DNA of 64,000 bases. It comes from Bradyrhizobium sp. 186. Its GTDB lineage: Bacteria > Pseudomonadota > Alphaproteobacteria > Rhizobiales > Xanthobacteraceae. Shown piece by piece: positions 51,763 to 61,397 of this stretch. Position numbers and translations under genes: made by a program. The stretch is taken from the NCBI RefSeq assembly GCF_023101685.1, contig NZ_CP082164.1, positions 7,006,001 through 7,070,000 of the forward strand. The letters run 5' to 3'. The notes under the pieces are model-generated. The model made no database searches and was not told the DNA's origin. It worked only from the letters and a program-made list of their open reading frames with translations. The stretch's first letter is position 1; every line of letters starts with the position of its first letter.

Positions 51763-52703
51763 GTGGCGTTGTCAACGTCAGTTCTTGTCATTTGGTTTGT
51801 CGTCGCCGCGGCCCAGGCCGCGGACGCCCAGCAAAGCCCCATGCCCGCCGAGATCGCCGCCAAGCTGCAGGAAATCGGTCGCGTCATCGATCCGCCGCAA
51901 ACCAGCCAGCTCTACACGCCGCTGCAGGAGCAAGAGCCCTACCGGGACGTCAAGGTCGAGCGCGACGCCAAGTATGGCGCTGCCGATCGCAATCTGCTCG
52001 ACATCTTCATGCCAGCGGCGGCTACGTCGCCTCGGCCCGTGCTGATCTTTGTGCATGGCGGGGGCTTCGTGCGAGGCAACAAGCGCGCCCCGGGCGCCCC
52101 GTTCAACGACAATATCATGCTGTGGGCGGTCAAAAATGGCTACATCGGCGTCAACACCACGTATCGCCTCGCGCCCCAGGCTGTTTGGCCGGCAGGCGGG
52201 AAGACGTGGCCGCAGCGGTTCAGTGGGTCTCAGATCAAATCATTACGCGCGGTGGCGATCCAGCACGCATCTATCTGATGGGCCATTCGACCGGCGCGGC
52301 GCACGTCGCTGACTATGTGTCCCGCACGGAATTGCATAAGGTGAAGGCCGGCGGACTTGCCGGGGCGATCCTTGTATCGGGCATTTACGATATGCCGGCG
52401 ACTTCAGTCAGCGATTACCGCGTCTACTATGGCGCTGATCCCGCACGCTACGCCGAGCAGTCCTCACTGCCAGGTTTGCTGGCGACAACGATACCGCTGA
52501 TGACGGTAGCCGCAGAACTCGACCCCGCCGGGTTCATGCAGCAATTCGACATGTTAAAGCGCGCAAGTTGCGAGCGGGCAAGCGGATGCATGCGCGCAGT
52601 CATGTTGCCGCAACATAATCATATGTCAGAGGTGTATTCGATCAATACGGCGGACGCCCGTCTTGGCAACGAAATCGTCGATTTCACAAAGACAGGGAAA
52701 TAA
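51763..52703 (+). pseudogene. exported alpha/beta hydrolase (esterase), frameshifted
   Basis: The frame from 51763 gives a signal peptide (VLVIWFVVAAAQAADAQQ) and the N-terminal half of an esterase with the oxyanion motif FVHGGGF. At about 52196 one base is missing (GGCGGG), and the protein continues in another frame: DVAAAVQWVSDQI, then the nucleophile motif GHSTGA, the acid in AAELDPAGF and the His in PQHNHMSEVYS, stopping at 52703. All catalytic residues exist but in two frames. Hormone-sensitive-lipase-like esterases have this layout. The product of the first frame would be 171 residues and inactive. Confidence 0.85.
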
Positions 52704-52859
52704 CGAGCCCGCTCGATGCCATAGGCAGCCCGGCTGCACACCGCGCTGCATAGCTGACCTACGGCGCACGTGAGCGTGAGCGCTTTACGCTTCCCCAAAA
52801 TCCTGATCCTCTCTCCTCAATCGGCCGGATCAACCGGCCTGCCCAGGGAGAGAGACGCC

Positions 52860-54494
52860 ATGAAGCTCGGCACCGCGATCGCGGAAATCATGAAGCGCGA
52901 GGGGATCGAGATCCTCTGCGGCTATCCCGTCAACCACCTGATCGAGCACGCGGCCAAGGCCGAGATTCGGCCGGTGATGGTGCGGCAGGAGCGCGTCGGG
53001 ATCCACATGGCGGATGCGATCTCGCGCGTGACGTCGGGACGCTCGATCGGCGCGTTCTGCATGCAGCATGGGCCGGGCGCCGAGAACGCGATGGGCGGCG
53101 TCGCGCAGTGCTTTGGCGAATCCGTTCCCGTGCTGGTGCTGCCGATGGGGTATCAGCGCCGGCTCGCCCATATCGAGCCGAACTTCAACTCCAGCGAGGT
53201 GATGAAGGCGTTCGCGAAGTCCTCGGAGCCGATCATCCTCGCCGCTGAAGTCGCCAACATCTTCCGCCGCGCCTTCACCAAGCTGAAGAACGGCCGCGGC
53301 GGTCCCGTCATTGTCGAGATCCCTGCGGACATGTGGAACGAGGAGGTGCCAGAGCCGCTGAACTACACGCCGGTGCTGCGCACCCGCTACGGCGCCGACC
53401 CCGTGCATGTGAAGGAAGCAGCCAACCTTCTCGTCCACGCCAAGCGCCCGGTGATCTATACCGGCCAGGGCGTGCATTACGCGCAGGCCTGGCCACAACT
53501 GAAGCGGCTCGCCGAACGACTGGCCATTCCCGTCACCACCAGTCTGGGCGGCAAGTCGTCGTTTCCGGAAACCCATCCGCTCTCGCTCGGCTCCGGCGGT
53601 CTCGCGGTGCCGCGCGCGGTCCCGAAGTTCCTTGCTGAAGCCGACGTCATCTTCGGCATCGGCTGCTCCTTCACTGAAACCAGTTTCGGCATCGCGATGC
53701 CGAAGGGCAAGACCATCATCCACTCCACGCTCGATCCGAACCATCTCAACAAGGATGTGGAAGCCAAGATCGGCCTGGTCGGCGATGCCGGCCTCGTGCT
53801 CGATGCGCTGCTGGAGGAGATCGGCAAGACCGTCACCAGCGATCGCGATGCCTCGGCGGTCGCGGCCGAGATCGCGGCCTCGCACAAGGAGTGGCTGGCG
53901 AAATGGATGCCGAAGCTCACCAGCAATGATGCGCCGCTCAACCCCTATCGCGTGCTGTGGGACCTCCAGCACACCGTCGACATCCGCAACACCATCATCA
54001 CGCATGATGCGGGCAGCCCGCGCGACCAGCTCTCGCCGTTCTGGAAGGCGATCGAGCCCCTCACCTATCTCGGCTGGGGCAAGACGACGCAGCTCGGCTA
54101 CGGCCTCGGGCTTGCGATGGGCGCCAAGCTCGCAAAACCCGACAAGCTCTGCATCAATGTCTGGGGCGATGCGGCGATCGGCTTCACCGGGATGGATTTC
54201 GAGACCGCGGTGCGCGAGCGCATCCCGATCATGTCGATCCTGCTCAACAATTTCTCGATGGCGATCGAGCTGAAAGTGATGCCGATCTCGACCGAAAAAT
54301 ATCGCTCGACCGACATTTCAGGCGACTATGCCGCAATGGCGCGCGCCTTCGGCGGTTATGGCGAGCGGGTGACGAAGCCGGAGGATATCGTGCCCGCGAT
54401 CAGGCGCGGCATCCAGCAGACCCAGGAGGGCGTGCCGGTGCTGCTGGAGTTCATAACCAGCAAGGAGACGGAAGTGTCGCGGCCGGGGACGTGA
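52860..54494 (+). CDS. thiamine-pyrophosphate-dependent enzyme (acetolactate-synthase-like)
   Basis: A 544-residue protein from ATG 52860, with GGGAGAG upstream. It has the three domains of the family: N-terminal PYR domain with the catalytic Glu in VRQERVGIHMADA, a central domain (RPVIYTGQGVHYAQAW), and a C-terminal TPP domain with the metal-binding segment INVWGDAAIGFTGMDFETAV...LLNNFS. Substrate and product cannot be deduced; acetolactate synthase, benzoylformate decarboxylase and sulfopyruvate decarboxylase relatives share this layout. No small regulatory subunit or pathway gene lies beside it, so it is probably catabolic. Confidence 0.88.
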   Translation: MKLGTAIAEIMKREGIEILCGYPVNHLIEHAAKAEIRPVMVRQERVGIHMADAISRVTSGRSIGAFCMQHGPGAENAMGGVAQCFGESVPVLVLPMGYQRRLAHIEPNFNSSEVMKAFAKSSEPIILAAEVANIFRRAFTKLKNGRGGPVIVEIPADMWNEEVPEPLNYTPVLRTRYGADPVHVKEAANLLVHAKRPVIYTGQGVHYAQAWPQLKRLAERLAIPVTTSLGGKSSFPETHPLSLGSGGLAVPRAVPKFLAEADVIFGIGCSFTETSFGIAMPKGKTIIHSTLDPNHLNKDVEAKIGLVGDAGLVLDALLEEIGKTVTSDRDASAVAAEIAASHKEWLAKWMPKLTSNDAPLNPYRVLWDLQHTVDIRNTIITHDAGSPRDQLSPFWKAIEPLTYLGWGKTTQLGYGLGLAMGAKLAKPDKLCINVWGDAAIGFTGMDFETAVRERIPIMSILLNNFSMAIELKVMPISTEKYRSTDISGDYAAMARAFGGYGERVTKPEDIVPAIRRGIQQTQEGVPVLLEFITSKETEVSRPGT

Positions 54495-54605
54495 GCCGAG
54501 CCCGGTTTCGGCGGTAAGGCTGCGGCTGCGAGCGCTGGCTCCGGCCGCACGGGATGTGTTAATCGGGCGGACGTAGCCGCGTCGCGGCAGTGAGCCGGAT
54601 TACGA

Positions 54606-57119
54606 ATGACCGCGCCTTCCAACGATGTCGCCGCGCTGAGGCGCAGGATCGACGAGCTCGAACGGCAATTGCAGTCGGGCGCGGCCGAGAACGCGCAGCT
54701 GCGAAGCGAGCTCTCCATTGCGCGTGACCGCCAGAGCGCGAGCGCCGAGATCCTGCGCACCATCGCGGCCTCCCCCTCCGACGCCCGGCCGGTATTCGCT
54801 GCGATCGCGTCCAGCTCGAAACGCCTGCTCGGCGGCTTCTCCGCCACCGTGCTCCAGTTCATCGGCGACGAACTGCACCTCGTGGCGTATACGCCGACCA
54901 GCCCGGAGGCGGACGCGGGACTGAAAGCGTCATTCCCGCGCCGGATCGCGGAGTTCCCGACCTTTGCGCTGGTTCGCGGCGGCGAGACGATCCAGTTTCC
55001 CGACAGCGAAGCCGCCGACGTCCCGGAGCTGAACCGGGACCTGGCGCGGCTGCGCGGCTTCCGCAGCGTCCTGTTCATGCCGCTGATGAACAGGGGCACG
55101 CCGGTCGGCATGATCAGCGTCACGCGCGCCGAGCCCGGCGCGTTTGCACCGGACCAGTTGGAGTTGCTCCAGACCTTCGCCGACCAGGCCGTGATCGCGA
55201 TCGAGAATGCGCGGCTGTTCAACGAAACGAGAGAGGCGCTGGAGCGCCAGACCGCCACGGCCGAGATTCTCAAGGTGATGGCAGGCTCGCCGGCGGACGT
55301 GCAACCGGTGTTCGACGCCATCGCCGCCAACGCCAATCGATTGATCGGCGGCTTTTCCACGGCAGTGCTGCGTTATATCGAAGGCGCCGCGCATCTGGCG
55401 GCATTCACACCGACGGACCCTGCCGGCGACCGAGTGCTGCAGGCCTCGTTCCCGGTGCCGTTCGCGCAGTTCCCACCCTACGACCTCGTGGCCAATGGCG
55501 CCGCAGCGCAGCTCCCAGACACCGAGCTCGAACCGGCCGCACGCGATATCGCGCGCGCCCGCGGCTATCGCAGCATGCTGTTCGCGCCGCTGATGAGCGA
55601 GGGCGAGGCCATCGGAATCATCATCGCCACGCGCCGCGCGACCGGCGAATTCGGCGAGCACCATGTAAAGCTCTTGCAGACCTTCGCCGACCAGGCCGTG
55701 ATCGCGATCAAGAATGTCAGCCTGTTCAACGCGACCAGGGAAGCGCTGGAACGGCAGACCGCCACCGCAGACATCCTCAAGGTCATTGCAGCTTCGCCGT
55801 CGGATGTGACCCCGGTGTTCCAGGCCATCTCCGACAGTGCCAAGACGCTGGTCGGGGGACATTCGTCGACCGTCACCCGCGTCATCGACGGCATGCTGCA
55901 CCTGGCGGCCTTCACCACCGACAACGAAGCCGGCAACGCGGATCTGCTCGGCTCGTTCCCGACGCCGCTTTCGGCATCCGGCATTCACAGCCGGGTGGCG
56001 ACGAGCGGAGATTATGCTTTCCGCAACGACATGCAGACCGAACCCGACCTCACGGAGGCGATGAAGGAGCTGGCGCGGACAAGAGGCTATCGCAGCATCC
56101 TGGTGATCCCGATGCTGCGCGATGGCGTTGCGATCGGCACCATCGGCGTCACGCGACCGGAGGCCGGTCCTTTCCCGGACAAGGCGATCACTCTGCTCAA
56201 GATCTTTGCCGACCAGGCCGTGATCGCCATCGAGAACACGCGGCTGTTCAACGAGGTGCAGGACCGCACCAGGGAGCTCGCCCAATCGCTCGACGATTTG
56301 CGCGCTGCCCAAGACCGGCTGATCCAGACCGAGAAGCTCGCTTCCCTCGGCCAGCTCACCGCCGGCATCGCGCATGAGATCAAGAACCCGCTCAACTTCG
56401 TCAACAATTTCGCATCACTTTCCGCCGAGCTGACCGACGAGCTGAACGAGGCGCTCGCGCCTGTCCCGCTCGCAGACAGCGTCCGCGCGGAGATCGACGA
56501 GCTGACGGGACTGCTGAAGGACAATCTTGGAAAGGTCGTGCAACACGGCAGGCGCGCCGACTCCATCGTCAAGAATATGCTGCTGCATTCGCGCGAGGGC
56601 GTCGGCGAGCACCGGATGACCGACATCAACGCCCTGGTCGAGGAGAGCCTCGACCTCGCCTATCACGGCGCACGTGCCGAGAGGCCCCAGTTCGACGTCA
56701 CGCTCAAGCGTGAGCTCGATCCAAGGGCCGGCACGGCAGAGGTGTTTCCGCAGGAAATCACGCGGGTGCTGCTGAACCTGATCTCGAACGGCTTCTATGC
56801 CCTGGAAAGGCACGGCAACCGCGAAAGCTTCGCGCCCACGCTCAGCGCCGCGACGCGCGACTGCGGCGCTGAAGTCGAGATCCGCATCCGCGACAACGGT
56901 ATCGGCATTGCGCCTGACGTGAAGGAGAAGCTGTTCAATCCCTTCTTCACGACGAAGCCCGCCGGTGAAGGCACGGGCCTCGGCCTCTCCATCAGCCACG
57001 ACATCATCGTCAAGCAGCACGGCGGCACCATCGACGTCGATACGCGTCCCGGCGAGTTCACCGAGTTCACGATCCGTTTGCCGCGGAAGAGCAGTTTTTC
57101 AGATAACGACAGAGGATAG
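54606..57119 (+). CDS. histidine kinase with three tandem GAF domains
   Basis: An 837-residue soluble kinase. A short N-terminal coiled coil (LRRRIDELERQLQSG) precedes three GAF domains (about 50-200, 220-375, 395-555), each ending in a near-identical LLQTFADQAVIAIENARLFNE segment; the linkers (EALERQTATAEILKVMA) are also repeated. A coiled coil joins to the H box GQLTAGIAHEIKNPLNFVNN with His near residue 590, then a HATPase (LLNLISNGFYAL, RDNGIGI, GTGLGLSIS). It senses cytoplasmic small molecules or redox state. There is no response regulator nearby; a membrane hydrolase gene follows after 21 bases. Confidence 0.93.
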   Translation: MTAPSNDVAALRRRIDELERQLQSGAAENAQLRSELSIARDRQSASAEILRTIAASPSDARPVFAAIASSSKRLLGGFSATVLQFIGDELHLVAYTPTSPEADAGLKASFPRRIAEFPTFALVRGGETIQFPDSEAADVPELNRDLARLRGFRSVLFMPLMNRGTPVGMISVTRAEPGAFAPDQLELLQTFADQAVIAIENARLFNETREALERQTATAEILKVMAGSPADVQPVFDAIAANANRLIGGFSTAVLRYIEGAAHLAAFTPTDPAGDRVLQASFPVPFAQFPPYDLVANGAAAQLPDTELEPAARDIARARGYRSMLFAPLMSEGEAIGIIIATRRATGEFGEHHVKLLQTFADQAVIAIKNVSLFNATREALERQTATADILKVIAASPSDVTPVFQAISDSAKTLVGGHSSTVTRVIDGMLHLAAFTTDNEAGNADLLGSFPTPLSASGIHSRVATSGDYAFRNDMQTEPDLTEAMKELARTRGYRSILVIPMLRDGVAIGTIGVTRPEAGPFPDKAITLLKIFADQAVIAIENTRLFNEVQDRTRELAQSLDDLRAAQDRLIQTEKLASLGQLTAGIAHEIKNPLNFVNNFASLSAELTDELNEALAPVPLADSVRAEIDELTGLLKDNLGKVVQHGRRADSIVKNMLLHSREGVGEHRMTDINALVEESLDLAYHGARAERPQFDVTLKRELDPRAGTAEVFPQEITRVLLNLISNGFYALERHGNRESFAPTLSAATRDCGAEVEIRIRDNGIGIAPDVKEKLFNPFFTTKPAGEGTGLGLSISHDIIVKQHGGTIDVDTRPGEFTEFTIRLPRKSSFSDNDRG

Positions 57120-57140
57120 CATCGCTCGGAGGGTGCTTTC

Positions 57141-58847
57141 ATGAATCTGGCGCGGCTCATTCGACGGCAATTGCTCTCGTTGTCCGGCGTCGGCCTCATG
57201 CTGGGCGCGCTGTTCTTCGCGGCCGCGCTGACGCCGACTCTGATCCCGCGCAGCTATCTCACGCAAGGCGTCCTCGCCGGCGCCTGCTTTGCGATCGGCT
57301 ACCTCGCCGGCATCCTATGGCGCTGGCTGTGGCACTATCTTGAATTGCCCGAGCCTTCGGCGCGCGTGAGATCGAGCGCCAATTCACTGGTCGCCACCGG
57401 TTGCCTGCTCGTCGTCATCGTCTTTCTGCGGCGGGCTGCCGAATGGCAGAACTCGATCCGCGCCGTCATGAAGATGGCGCCGGTCGAGACCGCGCACCCG
57501 CTGAAAGTCTGCGCCATCGCCCTGATCACGTTCGTCGTGCTGCTGGTGCTGGCGCGGCTGTTCGTGCTTGTCGCCCGCTTCCTTGCCGCGCGCAAACGGC
57601 GCGTCATTCCGCGAAAGATCGCGAACGTCATCGGCGTGTTCGTTGCAGGCCTGCTGTTCTGGTCAATCGCCAACAATCTCCTGATCCGCACGGCGTTTAA
57701 CGCGCTCGATCTGTCGTTTCACGAATTCGATGCCTTGCTCGAGCCCGAGCGGCCGCAGCCGACCGCACCCAATCGAACAGGAAGCCCGGCATCGCTGGTG
57801 AAGTGGAAGCAGCTCGGGCGTGCGGGGCGTGAATTCGTTGCCTCCGGTCCGACCGCAGCCGAGATCAGCGCCATCACGGGAAGGCCCGCGCAGGACCCCG
57901 TGCGCGTCTATGTGGGCCTTGGTGCCGGCGACACGGCGCAGGCGCGCGCCAGGCTTGCGCTCGACGAGCTCAAGCGCCAGCGCGGTTTTGAACGCGCGAC
58001 GCTCATCGTCATTACGCCGACCGGAACCGGCTGGATCGACCCGGCTGCGATGAATGCGGTCGAACATCTCCACCATGGCGACGTCGCCAGCGTCGCGGTA
58101 CAGTATTCCTATCTCAACAGCCCGCTGTCGCTGCTGTTTCAGCCCGAATACGGCGCGGAAGCGGCGCGTGCGCTGTTCTCGGAGATCTACGGATACTGGA
58201 CGACACTGCCGAAGGACAGGCGGCCGAAGCTGTACCTGCATGGGCTCAGCCTCGGCGCGATGAATTCGGAGAAATCCGCGGAGCTGTTCGAAACGATCGG
58301 CGACCCGATTGCCGGCGCGCTGTGGAGCGGGCCGCCGTTCGAGAGCCGCATCTGGCGCTCGGTCACCGCGAACCGCAATCAGGGTTCGCCGGCCTGGCTG
58401 CCGGAATTCGGCGACGGCCGCTTCGCCCGTTTCATGAATCAGAACGGGCCGACGGTGCCGCCAGATACGCCCTGGGGGCCGATGCGCGTGGTCTATCTGC
58501 AATATGCCAGTGACGCGATCACGTTCTTCGCCTACCGCGACGCCTTTCGGGCCCCGGCGTGGATGACAGCGCCGCGCGGGCCGGACGTGTCACCGGAGCT
58601 GCGATGGTATCCCGTCGTGACGATGCTGCAACTCGCCCTCGACATGGCGGTGGCGACCAATACGCCGATGGGCTTTGGCCACGTCTATGCGCCCGAGCAT
58701 TACGTCGATGCCTGGGTCGCGGTGACCGATGTCCATAACTGGTCTGCCGATGCGCTGGCGCGACTCAAGAGCCATCTTGCGGCGGCGGCGCGGAAGGCAG
58801 CCGAGGGCAATTCCGGCGACGATCCCTACACCGATCGCGGTGGATGA
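57141..58847 (+). CDS. membrane alpha/beta-hydrolase family protein
   Basis: A 568-residue protein. The N-terminal third has four membrane helices (LMLGALFFAAALTPTLIP, GVLAGACFAIGYLAGILW, ALITFVVLLVLARLFVLVA, FVAGLLFWSIANNLLI). The soluble part has a Ser-containing nucleophile elbow LHGLSLGAMNS and a His-rich C-terminal region (MGFGHVYAPEHYVDAW), the pattern of the bacterial alpha/beta-hydrolase family (PF10081-like). Substrates are unknown; lipid or ester cleavage at the membrane is plausible. It follows the triple-GAF kinase gene closely on the same strand. Confidence 0.85.
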   Translation: MNLARLIRRQLLSLSGVGLMLGALFFAAALTPTLIPRSYLTQGVLAGACFAIGYLAGILWRWLWHYLELPEPSARVRSSANSLVATGCLLVVIVFLRRAAEWQNSIRAVMKMAPVETAHPLKVCAIALITFVVLLVLARLFVLVARFLAARKRRVIPRKIANVIGVFVAGLLFWSIANNLLIRTAFNALDLSFHEFDALLEPERPQPTAPNRTGSPASLVKWKQLGRAGREFVASGPTAAEISAITGRPAQDPVRVYVGLGAGDTAQARARLALDELKRQRGFERATLIVITPTGTGWIDPAAMNAVEHLHHGDVASVAVQYSYLNSPLSLLFQPEYGAEAARALFSEIYGYWTTLPKDRRPKLYLHGLSLGAMNSEKSAELFETIGDPIAGALWSGPPFESRIWRSVTANRNQGSPAWLPEFGDGRFARFMNQNGPTVPPDTPWGPMRVVYLQYASDAITFFAYRDAFRAPAWMTAPRGPDVSPELRWYPVVTMLQLALDMAVATNTPMGFGHVYAPEHYVDAWVAVTDVHNWSADALARLKSHLAAAARKAAEGNSGDDPYTDRGG

Positions 58848-58851
58848 GGCC

Positions 58852-60432
58852 CTACTCCGCCATCTCGACGGGTTGCGCTGTGGAGGGACCGGCCAGCGGC
58901 CGCTCCTCCATCGCGATCAGGCAAAGCGCGGCGGTGGTCATCAGCGCCGTGGCGGCGCCGAAGACGTAGCGGAACGCGTGCCGCATGTCGTCGGCAGGGA
59001 TCGCATTGACGGCGCCGTGATGCTCGCCGGCAAGCGGAACGTCGGCGCCAAGCGCGATGAGCAGGATCGCAGCGAACGCCGCAACTGTGAATGAGGACAT
59101 CAGCGAGCGGAAGAAATTCATCGCGCCGGTGATGGTGCCGACCTGGGGACGGGCAACCGAATTCTGTAGCGAGACCACGCAGACCGGGAAGGTCGTGCCG
59201 AGCCCGAGCGCGAACGCGGCCATCAGCGTCAGCAGTCCCCACAACGGCAAGGTGGTCAGCGTGAGGCCCAGCGCGCAGATCGCGGCCCAGGATGTGCCGA
59301 TGATGGCGACGCGCTTGTAGTGCTTGGCGCGCGCCATGGTGCGGCCGGCGATCGCCGCGCCGCAGGTCGAGACCGCAGCGAGCGGAATCAGCGCAAGCCC
59401 CGCCTCGCTGGCGCTGAGGTGGTAGACCGACTCGTAATAGAGCGGGAGCTGGACAGTGAGGCCGGTAATCGCACCGAGCCCGCAGCCGCCGGCCGTCAAT
59501 GCGAACGGCGCGACCTTTCCACTGAGCAGCGGCAGCGGCAGGAACGGCTCGTCCGCCCGCCGCGCGTGCCATACGAAGCTGACAGCGAGTGCGACAGCGC
59601 CGCCCACCATCGCAAGAACGGTCGGCGACAGCCACGGATAACGCGTGCCGCCCCAGGTCAGCACCAGCATGAAGACGACTGCGGAGGCCATCAGCAGCAC
59701 GCCGCCGAGCCAGTCGACCTTGCGCTTGCGGTGGAACGACGGGATCTTGTTCATCTTCGGCAGCAGCAGCGCGAGCGCGGCGGCGGCGAGCGGCAAATTG
59801 ATCCAGAAGATCATCGACCAGTGCAGATGCTCTGCGAACACACCGCCGATCACGGGACCGAGGATGCCGCCGACCATCCAGACGCTGGAGAAATAGGCTT
59901 GATACTGGCCGCGCTCGCGCGGTGAGACCACGTCGGAGATCACGGTTTGAACGACCGGCATGATGCCGCCGCCGCCGAGGCCCTGGAGGCCGCGCGCCAG
60001 GATCAGCATCGGCATGCTCGGCGCGATCGCGCACAGCACCGAGCCCGCAATAAACAGGCTCAATGACGCGATGATCATGGCCTTGCGGCCATAGATGTCG
60101 CTCAGCGTCCCGAACACCGGCGCAACCGCGGTCGAGGCGAGCAGATAGGCCGTGATCACCCAGGACAGGTTCGAGACGTCCTGGAACTGGCGCCCGATGG
60201 TCGGCAGCGCGGTCGCCACAATGGTCTGGTCGAGCGCCGCCAGGAACATCGTCAGCATCAGGCTGATCACGATGGTGCGGACTTCGTCCTGCGACAGCGG
60301 CGCCGGCGGCGCCAGCGAGGGTGCGTCGCTGACGCTGATGACCTCGCTCGGAAGGCGGGACAGTTCCTCGGCGATATCGTCAGGCAATGCCTGGGTGTCG
60401 GCAGATTTGCTCTGCCGTTCGAACTTGTTCAT
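58852..60432 (-). CDS. MFS multidrug exporter, DHA2 (14-TM) family
   Basis: A 526-residue transporter. After a cytoplasmic N-terminal region of 50 residues, the signatures of the drug:H+ antiporter-2 family follow: LDQTIVATALPTIGRQF (motif D1), GTLSDIYGRKAMI (motif A), LARGLQGLGGGGIMP (motif B) and VGGILGPVIGGVFAE (motif C). About 14 helices are predicted. It exports toxic compounds with proton influx. It is convergent with the hydrolase gene, four bases apart. No regulator lies next to it. Confidence 0.94.
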   Translation of the reverse strand: MNKFERQSKSADTQALPDDIAEELSRLPSEVISVSDAPSLAPPAPLSQDEVRTIVISLMLTMFLAALDQTIVATALPTIGRQFQDVSNLSWVITAYLLASTAVAPVFGTLSDIYGRKAMIIASLSLFIAGSVLCAIAPSMPMLILARGLQGLGGGGIMPVVQTVISDVVSPRERGQYQAYFSSVWMVGGILGPVIGGVFAEHLHWSMIFWINLPLAAAALALLLPKMNKIPSFHRKRKVDWLGGVLLMASAVVFMLVLTWGGTRYPWLSPTVLAMVGGAVALAVSFVWHARRADEPFLPLPLLSGKVAPFALTAGGCGLGAITGLTVQLPLYYESVYHLSASEAGLALIPLAAVSTCGAAIAGRTMARAKHYKRVAIIGTSWAAICALGLTLTTLPLWGLLTLMAAFALGLGTTFPVCVVSLQNSVARPQVGTITGAMNFFRSLMSSFTVAAFAAILLIALGADVPLAGEHHGAVNAIPADDMRHAFRYVFGAATALMTTAALCLIAMEERPLAGPSTAQPVEMAE

Positions 60433-60588
60433 CTCGATCGGACGTGGTGCAGCGGCGCAATGCCGCGAAGGATTCGTTCTATGCAGTCCAATCTAAGCAG
60501 CAAAGTTCTTCTCGGGCAGGCACCGCGACGCATGGGTGCATCCCGCCCCCGGGTCATGCCGAACGCGTGATTGGCGCAGTCGGGCGGA

Positions 60589-61104
60589 TCAGTCCTTCGG
60601 ACGTCGCTTCAAGCGCGCCCGTTTCGGCAGCTGCGCCGGCCATTGCACGATATGATGCTCGAGATCCTCGTCCGGGATCTGTTCCTCGCTGCCCTGGACC
60701 CGCCCGCGCACGGAGACGCCGGCCTCATGCACGGTGTTGGGATCGCCGGACACCAGGGGATGCCACCAATAGAGATCGCGTCCCTCGGCGACGAGCTTGT
60801 AGCCGCAGCTGGGCGGCAGCCAGTTCAGGGTGCGGACGTTGGCCGGGGTCAGGCGCACGCAGTCCGGAACCTTGTCGGAACGATTCGGGTAGTCCTTGCA
60901 GCCGCAGGTGCCGGCATCGAGCAGCTTGCAGCCGACATGGGTGAAATAGATCTGGCCGGTATCCTCATCCTCGAGCTTGTTCAGGCAGCAGCGGCCGCAG
61001 CCGTCGCACAGGCTCTCCCATTCGGGCCCCGACATCTCTTCCAACGTCTTGGTTTTCCAGAAGAATCCTTCCTGGTCGGAAGGTCGTTTGCGAGCTGCGG
61101 TCAT
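60589..61104 (-). CDS. YcgN/UPF0260-type cysteine-cluster protein
   Basis: About 171 residues from ATG 61104 ([20 protein letters not shown]). The cysteine pattern [13 protein letters not shown], followed by GCKLLD...CGCKDYPNR...VPDCVRL, defines the UPF0260/YcgN family, thought to bind a metal or Fe-S cluster. Tryptophan-rich [23 protein letters not shown] is also characteristic. The biochemical role is unknown. It lies alone between the exporter and the penicillin-binding protein gene. Confidence 0.9.
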   Translation of the reverse strand: MTAARKRPSDQEGFFWKTKTLEEMSGPEWESLCDGCGRCCLNKLEDEDTGQIYFTHVGCKLLDAGTCGCKDYPNRSDKVPDCVRLTPANVRTLNWLPPSCGYKLVAEGRDLYWWHPLVSGDPNTVHEAGVSVRGRVQGSEEQIPDEDLEHHIVQWPAQLPKRARLKRRPKD

Positions 61105-61397
61105 GCGCCTCAACAAGATTCGAAAGAGCTACGGCTAGTGCCATCTAGGGCATGCGGCCGTGAAGCCGCAAGCAACGCCCCCGTGAGGCCCGTAATGAAC
61201 CGGGGTCAATTAGGCCTGTTGTTCAAAATCCCGAGCGTGACCATTGGTTTATAGGCCCCGCTCGGCTAGAAGGAACAGCAAGTCCCCACGGACGCGAACC
61301 GGGCGCCTTGGGTTTGCCGCAACATTCCCGCAAGACGTCTCGATGCCGCCCCGGCTGGGTGCTTGAACGCTTTCGAACCGAGCCTCAAGGGTTCTAG

